From positions 1,922,001 to 1,986,000 of the forward strand of contig NZ_CP157199.1 of NCBI RefSeq assembly GCF_039954625.1: a stretch of 64,000 nucleotides of DNA, written 5' to 3'. The number at the start of each line of letters is the position of its first letter. The first letter of the stretch is position 1. The translations under genes and the position numbers were made by a program. Under the pieces are notes generated by a model. It worked only from the letters and a program-made list of their open reading frames with translations. It ran no database searches and was not told the DNA's origin. Positions 36,350 to 45,992 of the stretch are shown here, piece by piece. Origin of the DNA: Pontimicrobium sp. SW4. GTDB lineage: Bacteria > Bacteroidota > Bacteroidia > Flavobacteriales > Flavobacteriaceae.

Positions 36350-37225
36350 TTAATACTGTTTTACATAGTCATTAATTCTCTCCTTTAGACTTTTTGTTGC
36401 AGGTACTAAAGGCAGTCTAACGGTATCTTTACATAAGTTCATACTTTCAAAGACAGCTTTTATGCCAGCAGGGTTATTTTCTTCAAAAATTAAACTAGTA
36501 ATTTCCATAAACTTATTGTGTAGCAAGTAAGCTTCAGCAGCTTTACCGTCGAGTCCTAATTGCATCATTCGCGAAAAATCTTTAGGAAAAGCTTGTCCTA
36601 ATACCGAAATAACACCTGAACCTCCTGCTAAAGTGACTCCTAAAGCTAAATCATCATCACCAGAAATTATCAAAAAGTCTTTTGGTTTATCTTTCAAAAG
36701 CTCTAAATACTGTTGTTGATTATTTCCAGCTTCTTTTACAGCTACAATATTATCAAAATCTCTAGCCAATCTTAATGTTGTTTCTGGTAGCATATTTTTA
36801 GCTGTACGTCCAGGTACGTTGTACAATATAATTGGAATTGGACAAACTTGAGAAATAGCCTTAAAATGTTGATAAAATCCTTCTTGAGTTGGTTTGCTGT
36901 AATAAGGAGCTACTGATAATATGGCGGCAAAACCTGAAAGATCAGTATTATTAATTTCATTAATTACTGCTGCTGTATTATTACCACCGATACCTAAAAC
37001 TAAAGGCAATTTTCCTGCATTAGCCTTTTTTATAGTAGCTACAATATCTTGCTTTTCTTTATTAGAAATAGTTACACTTTCTCCTGTGGTTCCGCTTATT
37101 ACTAAGTAATTAGTGCCATTATCCACATTGAATTTTACAATGTTTGAAAGTGCATCATGATCAACACTTAAATCGTCTTTAAATGGAGTAACTAAGGCAA
37201 CTCCTGTTCCTACTAATGTGTTCAT
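36350..37225 (-). CDS. dapA: 4-hydroxy-tetrahydrodipicolinate synthase
   Basis: The protein has 291 residues. DapA condenses pyruvate with aspartate semialdehyde in lysine and diaminopimelate synthesis. Catalytic residues are visible: Thr46-Thr47 in SGTTGES, Tyr135 in ILYNVPGR, Arg140, and the Schiff-base Lys164 in IVAVKEAGNN. Its ATG shares one base with the stop of the DUF6913 gene (TAATG), so translation is likely coupled. It is separated from bamD by 124 bp. Confidence 0.96.
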   Translation of the reverse strand: MNTLVGTGVALVTPFKDDLSVDHDALSNIVKFNVDNGTNYLVISGTTGESVTISNKEKQDIVATIKKANAGKLPLVLGIGGNNTAAVINEINNTDLSGFAAILSVAPYYSKPTQEGFYQHFKAISQVCPIPIILYNVPGRTAKNMLPETTLRLARDFDNIVAVKEAGNNQQQYLELLKDKPKDFLIISGDDDLALGVTLAGGSGVISVLGQAFPKDFSRMMQLGLDGKAAEAYLLHNKFMEITSLIFEENNPAGIKAVFESMNLCKDTVRLPLVPATKSLKERINDYVKQY

Positions 37226-37743
37226 TATATCTTATTAAGTACTTTTAAATATTTAATCAATTCCATTTTAAATAGCTCTACTTCATTTGGTTTTACATCT
37301 ATTATAAAATCATTCAGCCTTTCATCATTTCCAGAAATGCCGATTTTGAAATTTGCTTTAGATAAAGCTGTTACCATATTTAGCTCTAAATTATCTTCTT
37401 TATAATAACTTATAAGAGCATCAAATTCAGTGTTTATAAATTCTTCAAGTTCTACATTTTCAATCTTACCCTTCCAACCAAAGTTTTTAGAATTAAAAAA
37501 AGCATCCCAATTATTAGGCGTTAATTTTTCATCCGTTATAAAAGCAATAAATTTCACTTTATTCTCTAATATATTTACCTCTTTAAACAGACTTTTAAAC
37601 GCTTCATAATTATTAAATTCATCAAAAGAGAGGATAATTCCAATCGATTCAATTTTTCGTGAATCTGCAATTACGCTCCTTGAATTTAATATATTGTTGA
37701 TATATTTTTGATTTGATTTTTCCTTAAATCGTTTTAAAAACAT
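37225..37743 (-). CDS. DUF6913 family protein
   Basis: The protein has 172 residues, without signal peptide or membrane helix. It begins MFLKRFKEKSNQKYINN and contains KIESIGIILSFDEFNNYE and the closing VTALSKANFKIGISGNDERL, features I associate with DUF6913 of flavobacteria. No catalytic motif is evident. The stop codon overlaps the dapA start by one base, so it is co-translated with dapA. It may help lysine/diaminopimelate supply or simply share the operon. The function is unknown. Confidence 0.78.
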   Translation of the reverse strand: MFLKRFKEKSNQKYINNILNSRSVIADSRKIESIGIILSFDEFNNYEAFKSLFKEVNILENKVKFIAFITDEKLTPNNWDAFFNSKNFGWKGKIENVELEEFINTEFDALISYYKEDNLELNMVTALSKANFKIGISGNDERLNDFIIDVKPNEVELFKMELIKYLKVLNKI

Positions 37744-37762
37744 TTATATTTATGCGTTTATA

Positions 37763-37770
37763 CAAATGTA
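37763..37770 (-). promoter_or_regulatory. -7 promoter box of the DUF6913-dapA operon (TACATTTG)
   Basis: This is an exact TAnnTTTG match on the minus strand, 19 nt before the ATG at 37743. No clear -33 motif was placed. Confidence 0.5.
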
Positions 37771-37875
37771 GTAAACCAGCAAGATTAAAACTATTACAAT
37801 TAAGCACTTTCAATCTATTTGTGATAGATATAACATCTTTATATTAAATTGTATTAAATATAACAACAAACGTTA

Positions 37876-38631
37876 ATGACTAACAGATATTTTTTAAGCC
37901 TAATTGTATTAATTCTTCTCGTGTCTTGTAAGCAGGAGGTACATCTTACTAAAATAGAAGGTAAAAGAATTGAAATAAACGATTCTCTTTCTGGAAATAA
38001 AGACATAGAAGCTTTTATTAAACCTTTTAGAGAACATGTAAATAGTGATCTTGATAGTGTTTTAGCATATTCTCTAGACACTTACTCAAAAACAGATGGC
38101 GAATTAAATACAGCTATAGGTAATTTTATGGCTGATGCTGTCAAAGAAATGGCAAATCCAATATTTAAAGCCAGAACAGGAAATGATATTGACATTGTTA
38201 TGCTAAATCATGGAGGCATAAGATCCATCCTTTCAAAAGGAGATATAACCAGCAGAACCGCATACCAAATAATGCCATTTGAAAATAGCGTGGTTGTTAC
38301 TGATTTAAAAGGAACTTCAGTTAAAGAAATGATAAGCTATCTTCAAAAAGCAAAACGTGCGCATCCAATCTCGGGAATGAGTATTAAATTAAATCGTGAT
38401 TTTGAATTGTTAGATGCTAAAATAAAAGGTGAAGCAATTGATGATAACAAAACATATTATGTAGCCACAAACGACTATTTATATAATGGAGGTGATAATA
38501 TGAGCTTTTTTAGACAAGGAGATTCCCTTTACAAACTTGACTATAAAATTAGAAATATACTAATTGACTATTTCAAAAAAGTTGACACCCTTAATTTAAG
38601 CGCAGACAATAGATTTATAAAAACCAAATAA
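37876..38631 (+). CDS. 5'-nucleotidase C-terminal domain lipoprotein
   Basis: The protein has 251 residues with a lipoprotein signal (MTNRYFLSLIVLILLVSCKQ). The rest is the 5'-nucleotidase C-terminal (substrate-binding) domain: GNFMADAVKEMANP, IVMLNHGGIRSILSKGDITS, YQIMPFENSVVV and ATNDYLYNGGDNMSFF, the last being the adenosine-stacking region. In UshA-type enzymes this domain is joined to the metal-binding catalytic domain. Here the catalytic domain is encoded separately 7 bp downstream, so the two proteins probably work together in the envelope on nucleotides or related esters. Confidence 0.92.
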   Translation: MTNRYFLSLIVLILLVSCKQEVHLTKIEGKRIEINDSLSGNKDIEAFIKPFREHVNSDLDSVLAYSLDTYSKTDGELNTAIGNFMADAVKEMANPIFKARTGNDIDIVMLNHGGIRSILSKGDITSRTAYQIMPFENSVVVTDLKGTSVKEMISYLQKAKRAHPISGMSIKLNRDFELLDAKIKGEAIDDNKTYYVATNDYLYNGGDNMSFFRQGDSLYKLDYKIRNILIDYFKKVDTLNLSADNRFIKTK

Positions 38632-38638
38632 TCCAAAA

Positions 38639-39553
38639 ATGAAACGAAGAGATTTTTTACAACAAACTGTTGCTAGTAGTGCTCTAATTGGATTAGGTGG
38701 TCTAGCTTTATCATCTTTTAGTAGTTCATTACAGAAAAAAATTACCATCTTACATACTAACGATGTACATAGCCATATTGATCCTTTTGGTCCAGATGAT
38801 GGTAGAAATGCTAACAAAGGTGGTGTTGCTAGAAGAGCCAATCTAGTTGAGAATATTAGAAAGGGAAACCCAAATACGTTATTACTTGATGCAGGCGATA
38901 TTTTTCAAGGCACTCCATACTTTAATTACTATGGTGGTGAACTTGAGTTTAAGCTTATGAGTATGCTTAAATACGACGCAGCTACTATTGGAAACCATGA
39001 TTTTGATAACGGTATTGATGGTTTATATGCACAATTGCCACATGCGAAATTTGACTTTATTTCTGCTAATTATGATTTTTCAAATACTGCTTTAGATACA
39101 CATGTAAAACCTTATAAAACTTTTATTAAAGATGGTATTAAAATTGGTGTTTTTGGCTTAGGAATTGAATTAGATGGATTGGTAACTAAAGATTTATATA
39201 AAGAAACTGTATATCTAAATCCTAAAGAAATAGCTCAAGATATGAGTCGTATCCTCAAAGATGAAGAGCATTGCGATTTGGTTATTTGTTTATCGCATTT
39301 AGGTTATAATTATCGAAATAATCCTGATAAGCCTTCAGATTTAACCCTTGCCAGAGCAACTAAAAACATAGACCTAATTATTGGAGGACACACACATACC
39401 TTTTTACCAAAACCAACCATTGAAAAAAATAGTATTGGAAATAATGTATTAGTAAATCAAGTAGGCTGCTATGGTTTGTATTTAGGAAAAATCGATTTTT
39501 ACTTTGATAGCGATAAAAACAAATCCTCAAACGGAACCACCATTATCGTATAA
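38639..39553 (+). CDS. Tat-exported metallophosphatase (5'-nucleotidase N-terminal domain)
   Basis: The protein has 304 residues. A twin-arginine signal (MKRRDFLQQTVASSALIGLG) leads into a calcineurin-like metallophosphoesterase: ILHTNDVHSHI, LLLDAGDIFQGTP, TIGNHDFDNG, VICLSHLGYN and IIGGHTHTF, the full set of two-metal ligands. It lacks the C-terminal nucleotidase domain, which the previous gene supplies. Tat export suggests it folds, and may load metal, before crossing. The gap to the upstream gene is 7 bp, and a hairpin follows the stop. Confidence 0.94.
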   Translation: MKRRDFLQQTVASSALIGLGGLALSSFSSSLQKKITILHTNDVHSHIDPFGPDDGRNANKGGVARRANLVENIRKGNPNTLLLDAGDIFQGTPYFNYYGGELEFKLMSMLKYDAATIGNHDFDNGIDGLYAQLPHAKFDFISANYDFSNTALDTHVKPYKTFIKDGIKIGVFGLGIELDGLVTKDLYKETVYLNPKEIAQDMSRILKDEEHCDLVICLSHLGYNYRNNPDKPSDLTLARATKNIDLIIGGHTHTFLPKPTIEKNSIGNNVLVNQVGCYGLYLGKIDFYFDSDKNKSSNGTTIIV

Positions 39554-39575
39554 TTTTAATCTAATTGTAAGTCTT

Positions 39576-39599
39576 TCTTTTTTAGCCGTCTAAAAAAGA
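39576..39599 (+). terminator. Hairpin after the split nucleotidase genes
   Basis: A 10-bp perfect stem, TCTTTTTTAG (39576-39585) and CTAAAAAAGA (39590-39599), encloses the loop CCGT. The stem is A/T-rich and no T-run follows it, so its strength is uncertain. Confidence 0.5.
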
Positions 39600-39618
39600 T
39601 AATTAGCACTTACTATAT

Positions 39619-40008
39619 ATGAAAAAGTACATTCCGTTAGCATTACGAATTATTATTGCCTTTATTTTAATTCAAACACTTCGTTTTAAATTTACTGCGC
39701 ATGAAGACAGTGTTTATATTTTTGAAACAGTTGGTTTAGAGCCTTTCGGAAGAATTGGTATTGGAGTTTTAGAACTCATTGCTGGTATTTTATTATTAAT
39801 TCCAAAAACAGTATGGGCAGGAGCGGTATTAACGCTTGGACTTATTGGAGGCGCTATAATAATGCATTTAACACAATTAGGTATTGAAGTAAAAAATGAT
39901 GGAGGCATGTTGTTTATTACAGCGGTAATTACTTTTGCTTTATCAGCAATTGTACTTTATATGCATCGAAAAGAAGTTCCGTTAATCGGTAAAAGATTAT
40001 ACCTTTAG
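39619..40008 (+). CDS. DoxX-like membrane protein
   Basis: The protein has 129 residues with four hydrophobic helices: LALRIIIAFILIQTL, GIGVLELIAGILLLI, WAGAVLTLGLIGGAIIM and FITAVITFALSAIVLYM. The pattern and size fit the DoxX/MauE group of small inner-membrane proteins, often tied to quinone or thiol chemistry. No function can be fixed. Its 3' end overlaps the convergent membrane-protein gene by 12 bp. Confidence 0.78.
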   Translation: MKKYIPLALRIIIAFILIQTLRFKFTAHEDSVYIFETVGLEPFGRIGIGVLELIAGILLLIPKTVWAGAVLTLGLIGGAIIMHLTQLGIEVKNDGGMLFITAVITFALSAIVLYMHRKEVPLIGKRLYL

Positions 40009-40740
40009 TTTTTCAAGTACCTCGTATTTTTTTGCTTTCATATAACTCATACTGGATTGTATATAGAAGAAACAAAAAGCAAATACCAATAACACTGAAT
40101 AGACGATGCTCAAGATATTTTTTTCTGAAACATAGAAATATGCAACTTGAATAACTTCAGAGAATACTATACAAATGGCTCCTAACAATAAATTCATTGC
40201 TTTTTTAGAATCCCTGCTAATATAATTTATCAATGCTACAGTCAACAAGAACATAATTGACGTATTGTAAAGTAATTCAATTAAATAATCAATAATACCA
40301 TACAAAAAGTCACTTTGATAAGCTGTATCAGTAACCAATATAATGCTATAGATATCTAAAGCTATCAATATTATGATATGAAAAGGAAAACGGTTAAATA
40401 TCCTACGCAAATTCATTGTTATTAATATACTAATACTTAAACAAAAATAAGCAGCTATATATAATAAGTTTCCTCCATAATAAAGAATATCATCAATTAA
40501 AATAGAGTTTTCGGCTAAAGGAAAAAAGACTCCTGAAAACTCCGAAATAGAATATAATACCAAAAAATAAAAGAAATAAGATTTCTTGCATTTGTTAGAT
40601 ATACAATACAAAACTGTTAGTAATGGCAACAATAAAGACCTAACTATACTACCAATATCTTGCAATCCAAATATTTGGAAACCAAGAAAAGTAATAGTAA
40701 GCACTATTATTATACCTAGCAATAATTTTGTCTTTCGCAT
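39997..40740 (-). CDS. Multi-pass membrane protein, possibly YhhN-like
   Basis: The protein has 247 residues with about seven or eight hydrophobic helices (LLLGIIIVLTITFLGFQIF, SLLLPLLTVLYCI, NLLYIAAYFCLSISILITM, IMFLLTVALINYI, IVYSVLLVFAFCFFYI among them). The overall layout recalls the YhhN/TMEM86 (lysoplasmalogenase) group, but the acidic active-site signature could not be picked out with confidence, so the assignment is tentative. A -7-like TATATTTG lies on the minus strand about 30 nt before the ATG. The gene converges with the DoxX gene. Confidence 0.65.
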   Translation of the reverse strand: MRKTKLLLGIIIVLTITFLGFQIFGLQDIGSIVRSLLLPLLTVLYCISNKCKKSYFFYFLVLYSISEFSGVFFPLAENSILIDDILYYGGNLLYIAAYFCLSISILITMNLRRIFNRFPFHIIILIALDIYSIILVTDTAYQSDFLYGIIDYLIELLYNTSIMFLLTVALINYISRDSKKAMNLLLGAICIVFSEVIQVAYFYVSEKNILSIVYSVLLVFAFCFFYIQSSMSYMKAKKYEVLEKLKV

Positions 40741-40792
40741 ATAGATTTGGGGTCTATTTGTCAGACAAATATAACAATATATTACAATTGAA

Positions 40793-40815
40793 CGATAAAA
40801 AAGTGCTTTTTATCG
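40793..40815 (-). terminator. Hairpin downstream of ligA
   Basis: A 9-bp stem, CGATAAAAA (40793-40801) with TTTTTATCG (40807-40815), has a 5-nt loop. It lies about 26 nt after the ligA stop at 40841 on the minus strand. Confidence 0.55.
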
Positions 40816-40840
40816 ATAAAAAACTCTATTTATAATTATT

Positions 40841-42844
<2,004 letters not shown>

Positions 42845-42895
42845 TCAGAAAAAGTTATCTTTTTAGGCTATATTTAAAGCTTCTAATATACTAAA

Positions 42896-45163
42896 ATGCA
42901 TTACAAGAAAATACTCGTCACTCTGCTTTTTATGAGCATTTTATTCAACTGTAAAGAAGACAAAAAATTAACTACAGAATTGTTAATAATTCCACAACCA
43001 TCAGAAGAAATTGTTAATCAAGGTCAATTCATCTTAAATTCTTCAACTGGAATTAGTTATGATGATACTTTTAAAATTTCCGCCGAATTCTTAAAGTCTT
43101 TTATTCAAGATGGCAGCAATATAAAACTAGAAGGCAGTAATTTAATTTCATTTATTAAAGACGAAAATCTTACTAATGAAGGTTATTCTTTAGAGATTCT
43201 TCCAAAAAGCATAAACATAAAAGCTAAAACGGACCAAGGCGCTTTTTATGCTGTGCAATCGTTAAGGCAACTACTTCCTTCTGAATTTGAAAATAATACG
43301 TTTAAAAATAACAAAGCAGCTATTCCTTGTGCAACTATTAAAGATGAACCTCAATTTAAATATAGAGGCATGCATCTAGATGTTGGTCGCCACATGTTTT
43401 CTATTGATTTTATCAAAAAATACATTGATGCTTTAGCCATGTTGAAAATGAATACTTTCCATTGGCATTTAACCGAAGATCAGGGTTGGCGCATTGAAAT
43501 TAAAAAATACCCAAAACTACAAGAAGTTGCAGCTTATAGAAATGAAACTTTAATTGGACACTATAGTGATCAACCTCATCAATTTGATGGTAAAAAATAT
43601 GGTGGCTATTACACACAAGAAGAAATTAAAGATGTTGTTGTATATGCTCAAAGTCGCTTTGTAACGGTTATTCCAGAAATTGAACTTCCTGGACATGCGC
43701 AAGCTGCCATTGCAGCCTATCCTGAATTAGGTTGTACAAGAGAGCAAGTTGACGTTGCAACAAAATGGGGAGTTTTTGAAGACATTTATTGTCCAAAAGA
43801 AGAGACCTTTACTTTCTTAGAAGATGTTTTAGATGAAGTATTAGCATTATTCCCTAGTGAATACATTCATATTGGTGGTGATGAAGCACCAAAAACAAGA
43901 TGGAAAAATTGTGACCATTGTCAAGCCCTTATTAAAAAAGAAGACTTAAAAGATGAGCATGAGCTCCAAAACTATTTTATTACTAGAATTGAAAAATACC
44001 TTAACAACAAAGGCAGACAAATAATAGGTTGGGACGAAATCCTAGAAGGTGGTTTAGCTCCTAATGCAACTGTAATGTCTTGGCGAGGATTTAATGGAGC
44101 CATAGAAGCTGCCAAACAACATCATAATGTTATTTTAACACCTGGTTCTCATTGTTATTTTGACCATTATCAATCCGAAAATAAAGATGAACCAATTGCT
44201 ATTGGTGGCTTTTTGCCATTAGAGAAAGTATATAGCTTTGATCCAATTCCTGAAGAATTAACACAAGAAGAAGTAAAATATGTTCTTGGTGCTCAAGGCA
44301 ATGTGTGGACAGAATACATGAAAACTTCACAGCATATTGAGTATATGGTTTTTCCACGAATTTTAGCTTTAAGCGAAGTTGTATGGTCCTACCCTGAACA
44401 AAGGAATTATAAGGAATTTGTATCAAGAGTTGAACATTTTCATAAACGTTTGGATGCTTTGAATATCAATTATGCTAATCATTTATATGAAATCGAAGGC
44501 AAACTAGTAACAAAAAACGATAAACTAGCCTATCAATTGGAAACATCTTCTAAAGAAAAAACCATTCGGTATACCTTAGACGGTACCGAGCCAACAATAA
44601 ATTCTAGCGCTTATAGCAGCCCAATACTTATTACTGAAAGTACAACTCTAAAAGCAGCAGTTTTTAATACAGAGAGTAAATTAGGAGATACCTTTTCGCA
44701 GGACATTAATTTACACAAAGCCGTTGGAAAACAAATTACAATAAACAAAGAACCACATAAATCCTACCCAGGAAGTGGAGCTGCAGGATTAGTCAATGGC
44801 ATTTCTGGAAGTGATTCTCGTTATGGTGACAAAGAATGGTTAGGTTTTTCTGGAGAAGATATTGAAATAACCTTTGATTTAGGTGAAGAAACAGACATCA
44901 ACTCTATTGAAACGCGATTTCATAATGGGCAAGGACAATGGATTTATGCGCCTAAACAAATAGCGATAAGTTATGATAACAATGAAGAATCAATAATAGC
45001 TATCCCAAGTTCAGGAGAACTATTAGTTCCACTTAACATAATAAAAGTTGGTAAAGCGAAAACTATAAGATTAAGTATTCCAAACTATGGTGTTATTCCA
45101 GAAGGTAAACAAGGTGCTGGGAACAAAGCTTGGACATTTATTGATGAAATAATTGTAAATTAA
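42896..45163 (+). CDS. GH20 beta-N-acetylhexosaminidase, lipoprotein
   Basis: The protein has 755 residues. A lipoprotein signal (LLFMSILFNCK, Cys19) precedes a GH20 N-terminal domain and the catalytic barrel: KYRGMHLDVGRHMFSIDFI, NTFHWHLTEDQGWRIEI, and the Asp-Glu pair in IHIGGDEAPKTRW (about 327-328). The C-terminus has a chitobiase-like domain (IRYTLDGTEPTINSSAYSSP) and a discoidin/F5-8C-like module. It removes terminal GlcNAc/GalNAc from glycans at the cell surface or in the periplasm. It is followed by cutC and a GH2 mannosidase gene. Confidence 0.95.
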   Translation: MHYKKILVTLLFMSILFNCKEDKKLTTELLIIPQPSEEIVNQGQFILNSSTGISYDDTFKISAEFLKSFIQDGSNIKLEGSNLISFIKDENLTNEGYSLEILPKSINIKAKTDQGAFYAVQSLRQLLPSEFENNTFKNNKAAIPCATIKDEPQFKYRGMHLDVGRHMFSIDFIKKYIDALAMLKMNTFHWHLTEDQGWRIEIKKYPKLQEVAAYRNETLIGHYSDQPHQFDGKKYGGYYTQEEIKDVVVYAQSRFVTVIPEIELPGHAQAAIAAYPELGCTREQVDVATKWGVFEDIYCPKEETFTFLEDVLDEVLALFPSEYIHIGGDEAPKTRWKNCDHCQALIKKEDLKDEHELQNYFITRIEKYLNNKGRQIIGWDEILEGGLAPNATVMSWRGFNGAIEAAKQHHNVILTPGSHCYFDHYQSENKDEPIAIGGFLPLEKVYSFDPIPEELTQEEVKYVLGAQGNVWTEYMKTSQHIEYMVFPRILALSEVVWSYPEQRNYKEFVSRVEHFHKRLDALNINYANHLYEIEGKLVTKNDKLAYQLETSSKEKTIRYTLDGTEPTINSSAYSSPILITESTTLKAAVFNTESKLGDTFSQDINLHKAVGKQITINKEPHKSYPGSGAAGLVNGISGSDSRYGDKEWLGFSGEDIEITFDLGEETDINSIETRFHNGQGQWIYAPKQIAISYDNNEESIIAIPSSGELLVPLNIIKVGKAKTIRLSIPNYGVIPEGKQGAGNKAWTFIDEIIVN

Positions 45164-45177
45164 TTACCCTCTAGTAA

Positions 45178-45258
45178 GTTCGAGTGAAATTGTGCAAGAA
45201 TTTTATATCGAGAACCTAGTATCTCGATACAATTTTGATAAATCAAAATCACTCGATG
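45178..45258. repeat. Nested inverted repeat (REP-like) between GH20 and cutC
   Basis: TCGAGTGA (45180-45187) pairs with TCACTCGA (45249-45256) around two smaller stems: TATCGAGA (45206-45213) with TCTCGATA (45222-45229), and ATTTTGA (45232-45238) with TCAAAAT (45243-45249, overlapping the outer arm by one base). All three stems are perfect. The layered palindromes look like a small REP or MITE-type element, and the RNA could fold into a branched structure. Only one copy was seen here. Confidence 0.6.
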
Positions 45259-45302
45259 TGACAAAATGAATTAAAAAGAATCCTGCCTTTGTAGGAGATA
45301 AT

Positions 45303-45992
45303 ATGAAACTAGAAATTTGTGCTAACTCCTATCAATCTGCTAAAAATGCTCAAGAAGCAGGAGCTCATCGTATAGAATTATGTCAAGAATTGTCAGTTGG
45401 AGGTATTACACCAAGTTATGGTTTATTAAAACAAGTAATAGATATGCTTTCTATTCCCATATTTGTCTTAATACGTCCGCGAAGTGGCAATTTTTTCTAC
45501 ACAAATGAGGAATTTGACATCATGAAACAAGACATTCAACTATGCAAAAATTTAGGTTGTTCTGGAATTGTTTCTGGTATTTTAAGTAACGACAATACGA
45601 TTGACATTGAAAGAACTAAAGAATTGGTTGAGTTATCTAAACCATTACAATTTACCTTCCATCGTGCTTTTGATTGTGTAAAAAATCCTTTTGAGGCGTT
45701 AGAACAATTAATCGACTTAGGCGTTGATAGAGTATTGACCTCAGGTTTGGAAACCTCAGCAGAAAAAGGATTGAATCTACTAAAACAATTGCATGAACAA
45801 GCAAATGACAGAGTAACCATTTTAGCTGGGAGTGGCATCAACCCTAAAAATGCTAAATTATTTATAGACGTAGGTTTAAATGAAATTCATGCGTCTGCCT
45901 CATCAAAAATAGAAATTGAAAGTTCATTATTTTCAACACCTCTCACCTATTCTGATTCAAAAAAAATTAAAGCCATTTTTGATGCGATATAG
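45303..45992 (+). CDS. cutC: CutC family protein
   Basis: The protein has 229 residues and a TIM-barrel pattern. CutC hallmarks are MKLEICANSYQSAKNAQEAGAHRIELC, LSVGGITPSYG, IFVLIRPRSGNFFYTNEEF, FTFHRAFDCVKNP and ILAGSGINPKNA. CutC was named for copper homeostasis, but its true reaction is not established. In Bacteroidota it is often next to glycosidase genes, as here between GH20 and GH2. The last 11 bp overlap the start of the mannosidase gene, so the two are coupled. Confidence 0.95.
   Translation: MKLEICANSYQSAKNAQEAGAHRIELCQELSVGGITPSYGLLKQVIDMLSIPIFVLIRPRSGNFFYTNEEFDIMKQDIQLCKNLGCSGIVSGILSNDNTIDIERTKELVELSKPLQFTFHRAFDCVKNPFEALEQLIDLGVDRVLTSGLETSAEKGLNLLKQLHEQANDRVTILAGSGINPKNAKLFIDVGLNEIHASASSKIEIESSLFSTPLTYSDSKKIKAIFDAI

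Noticed and set aside
37854..38081. Minus-strand ORF opposite the nucleotidase C-terminal gene
   Set aside because: It is a shadow frame within a well-supported gene and has no recognisable product.
45916..45981. Start of the mannosidase at 45916 within cutC
   Set aside because: It would place 22 residues ahead of a clean lipoprotein signal. ATG 45982 directly precedes the signal.
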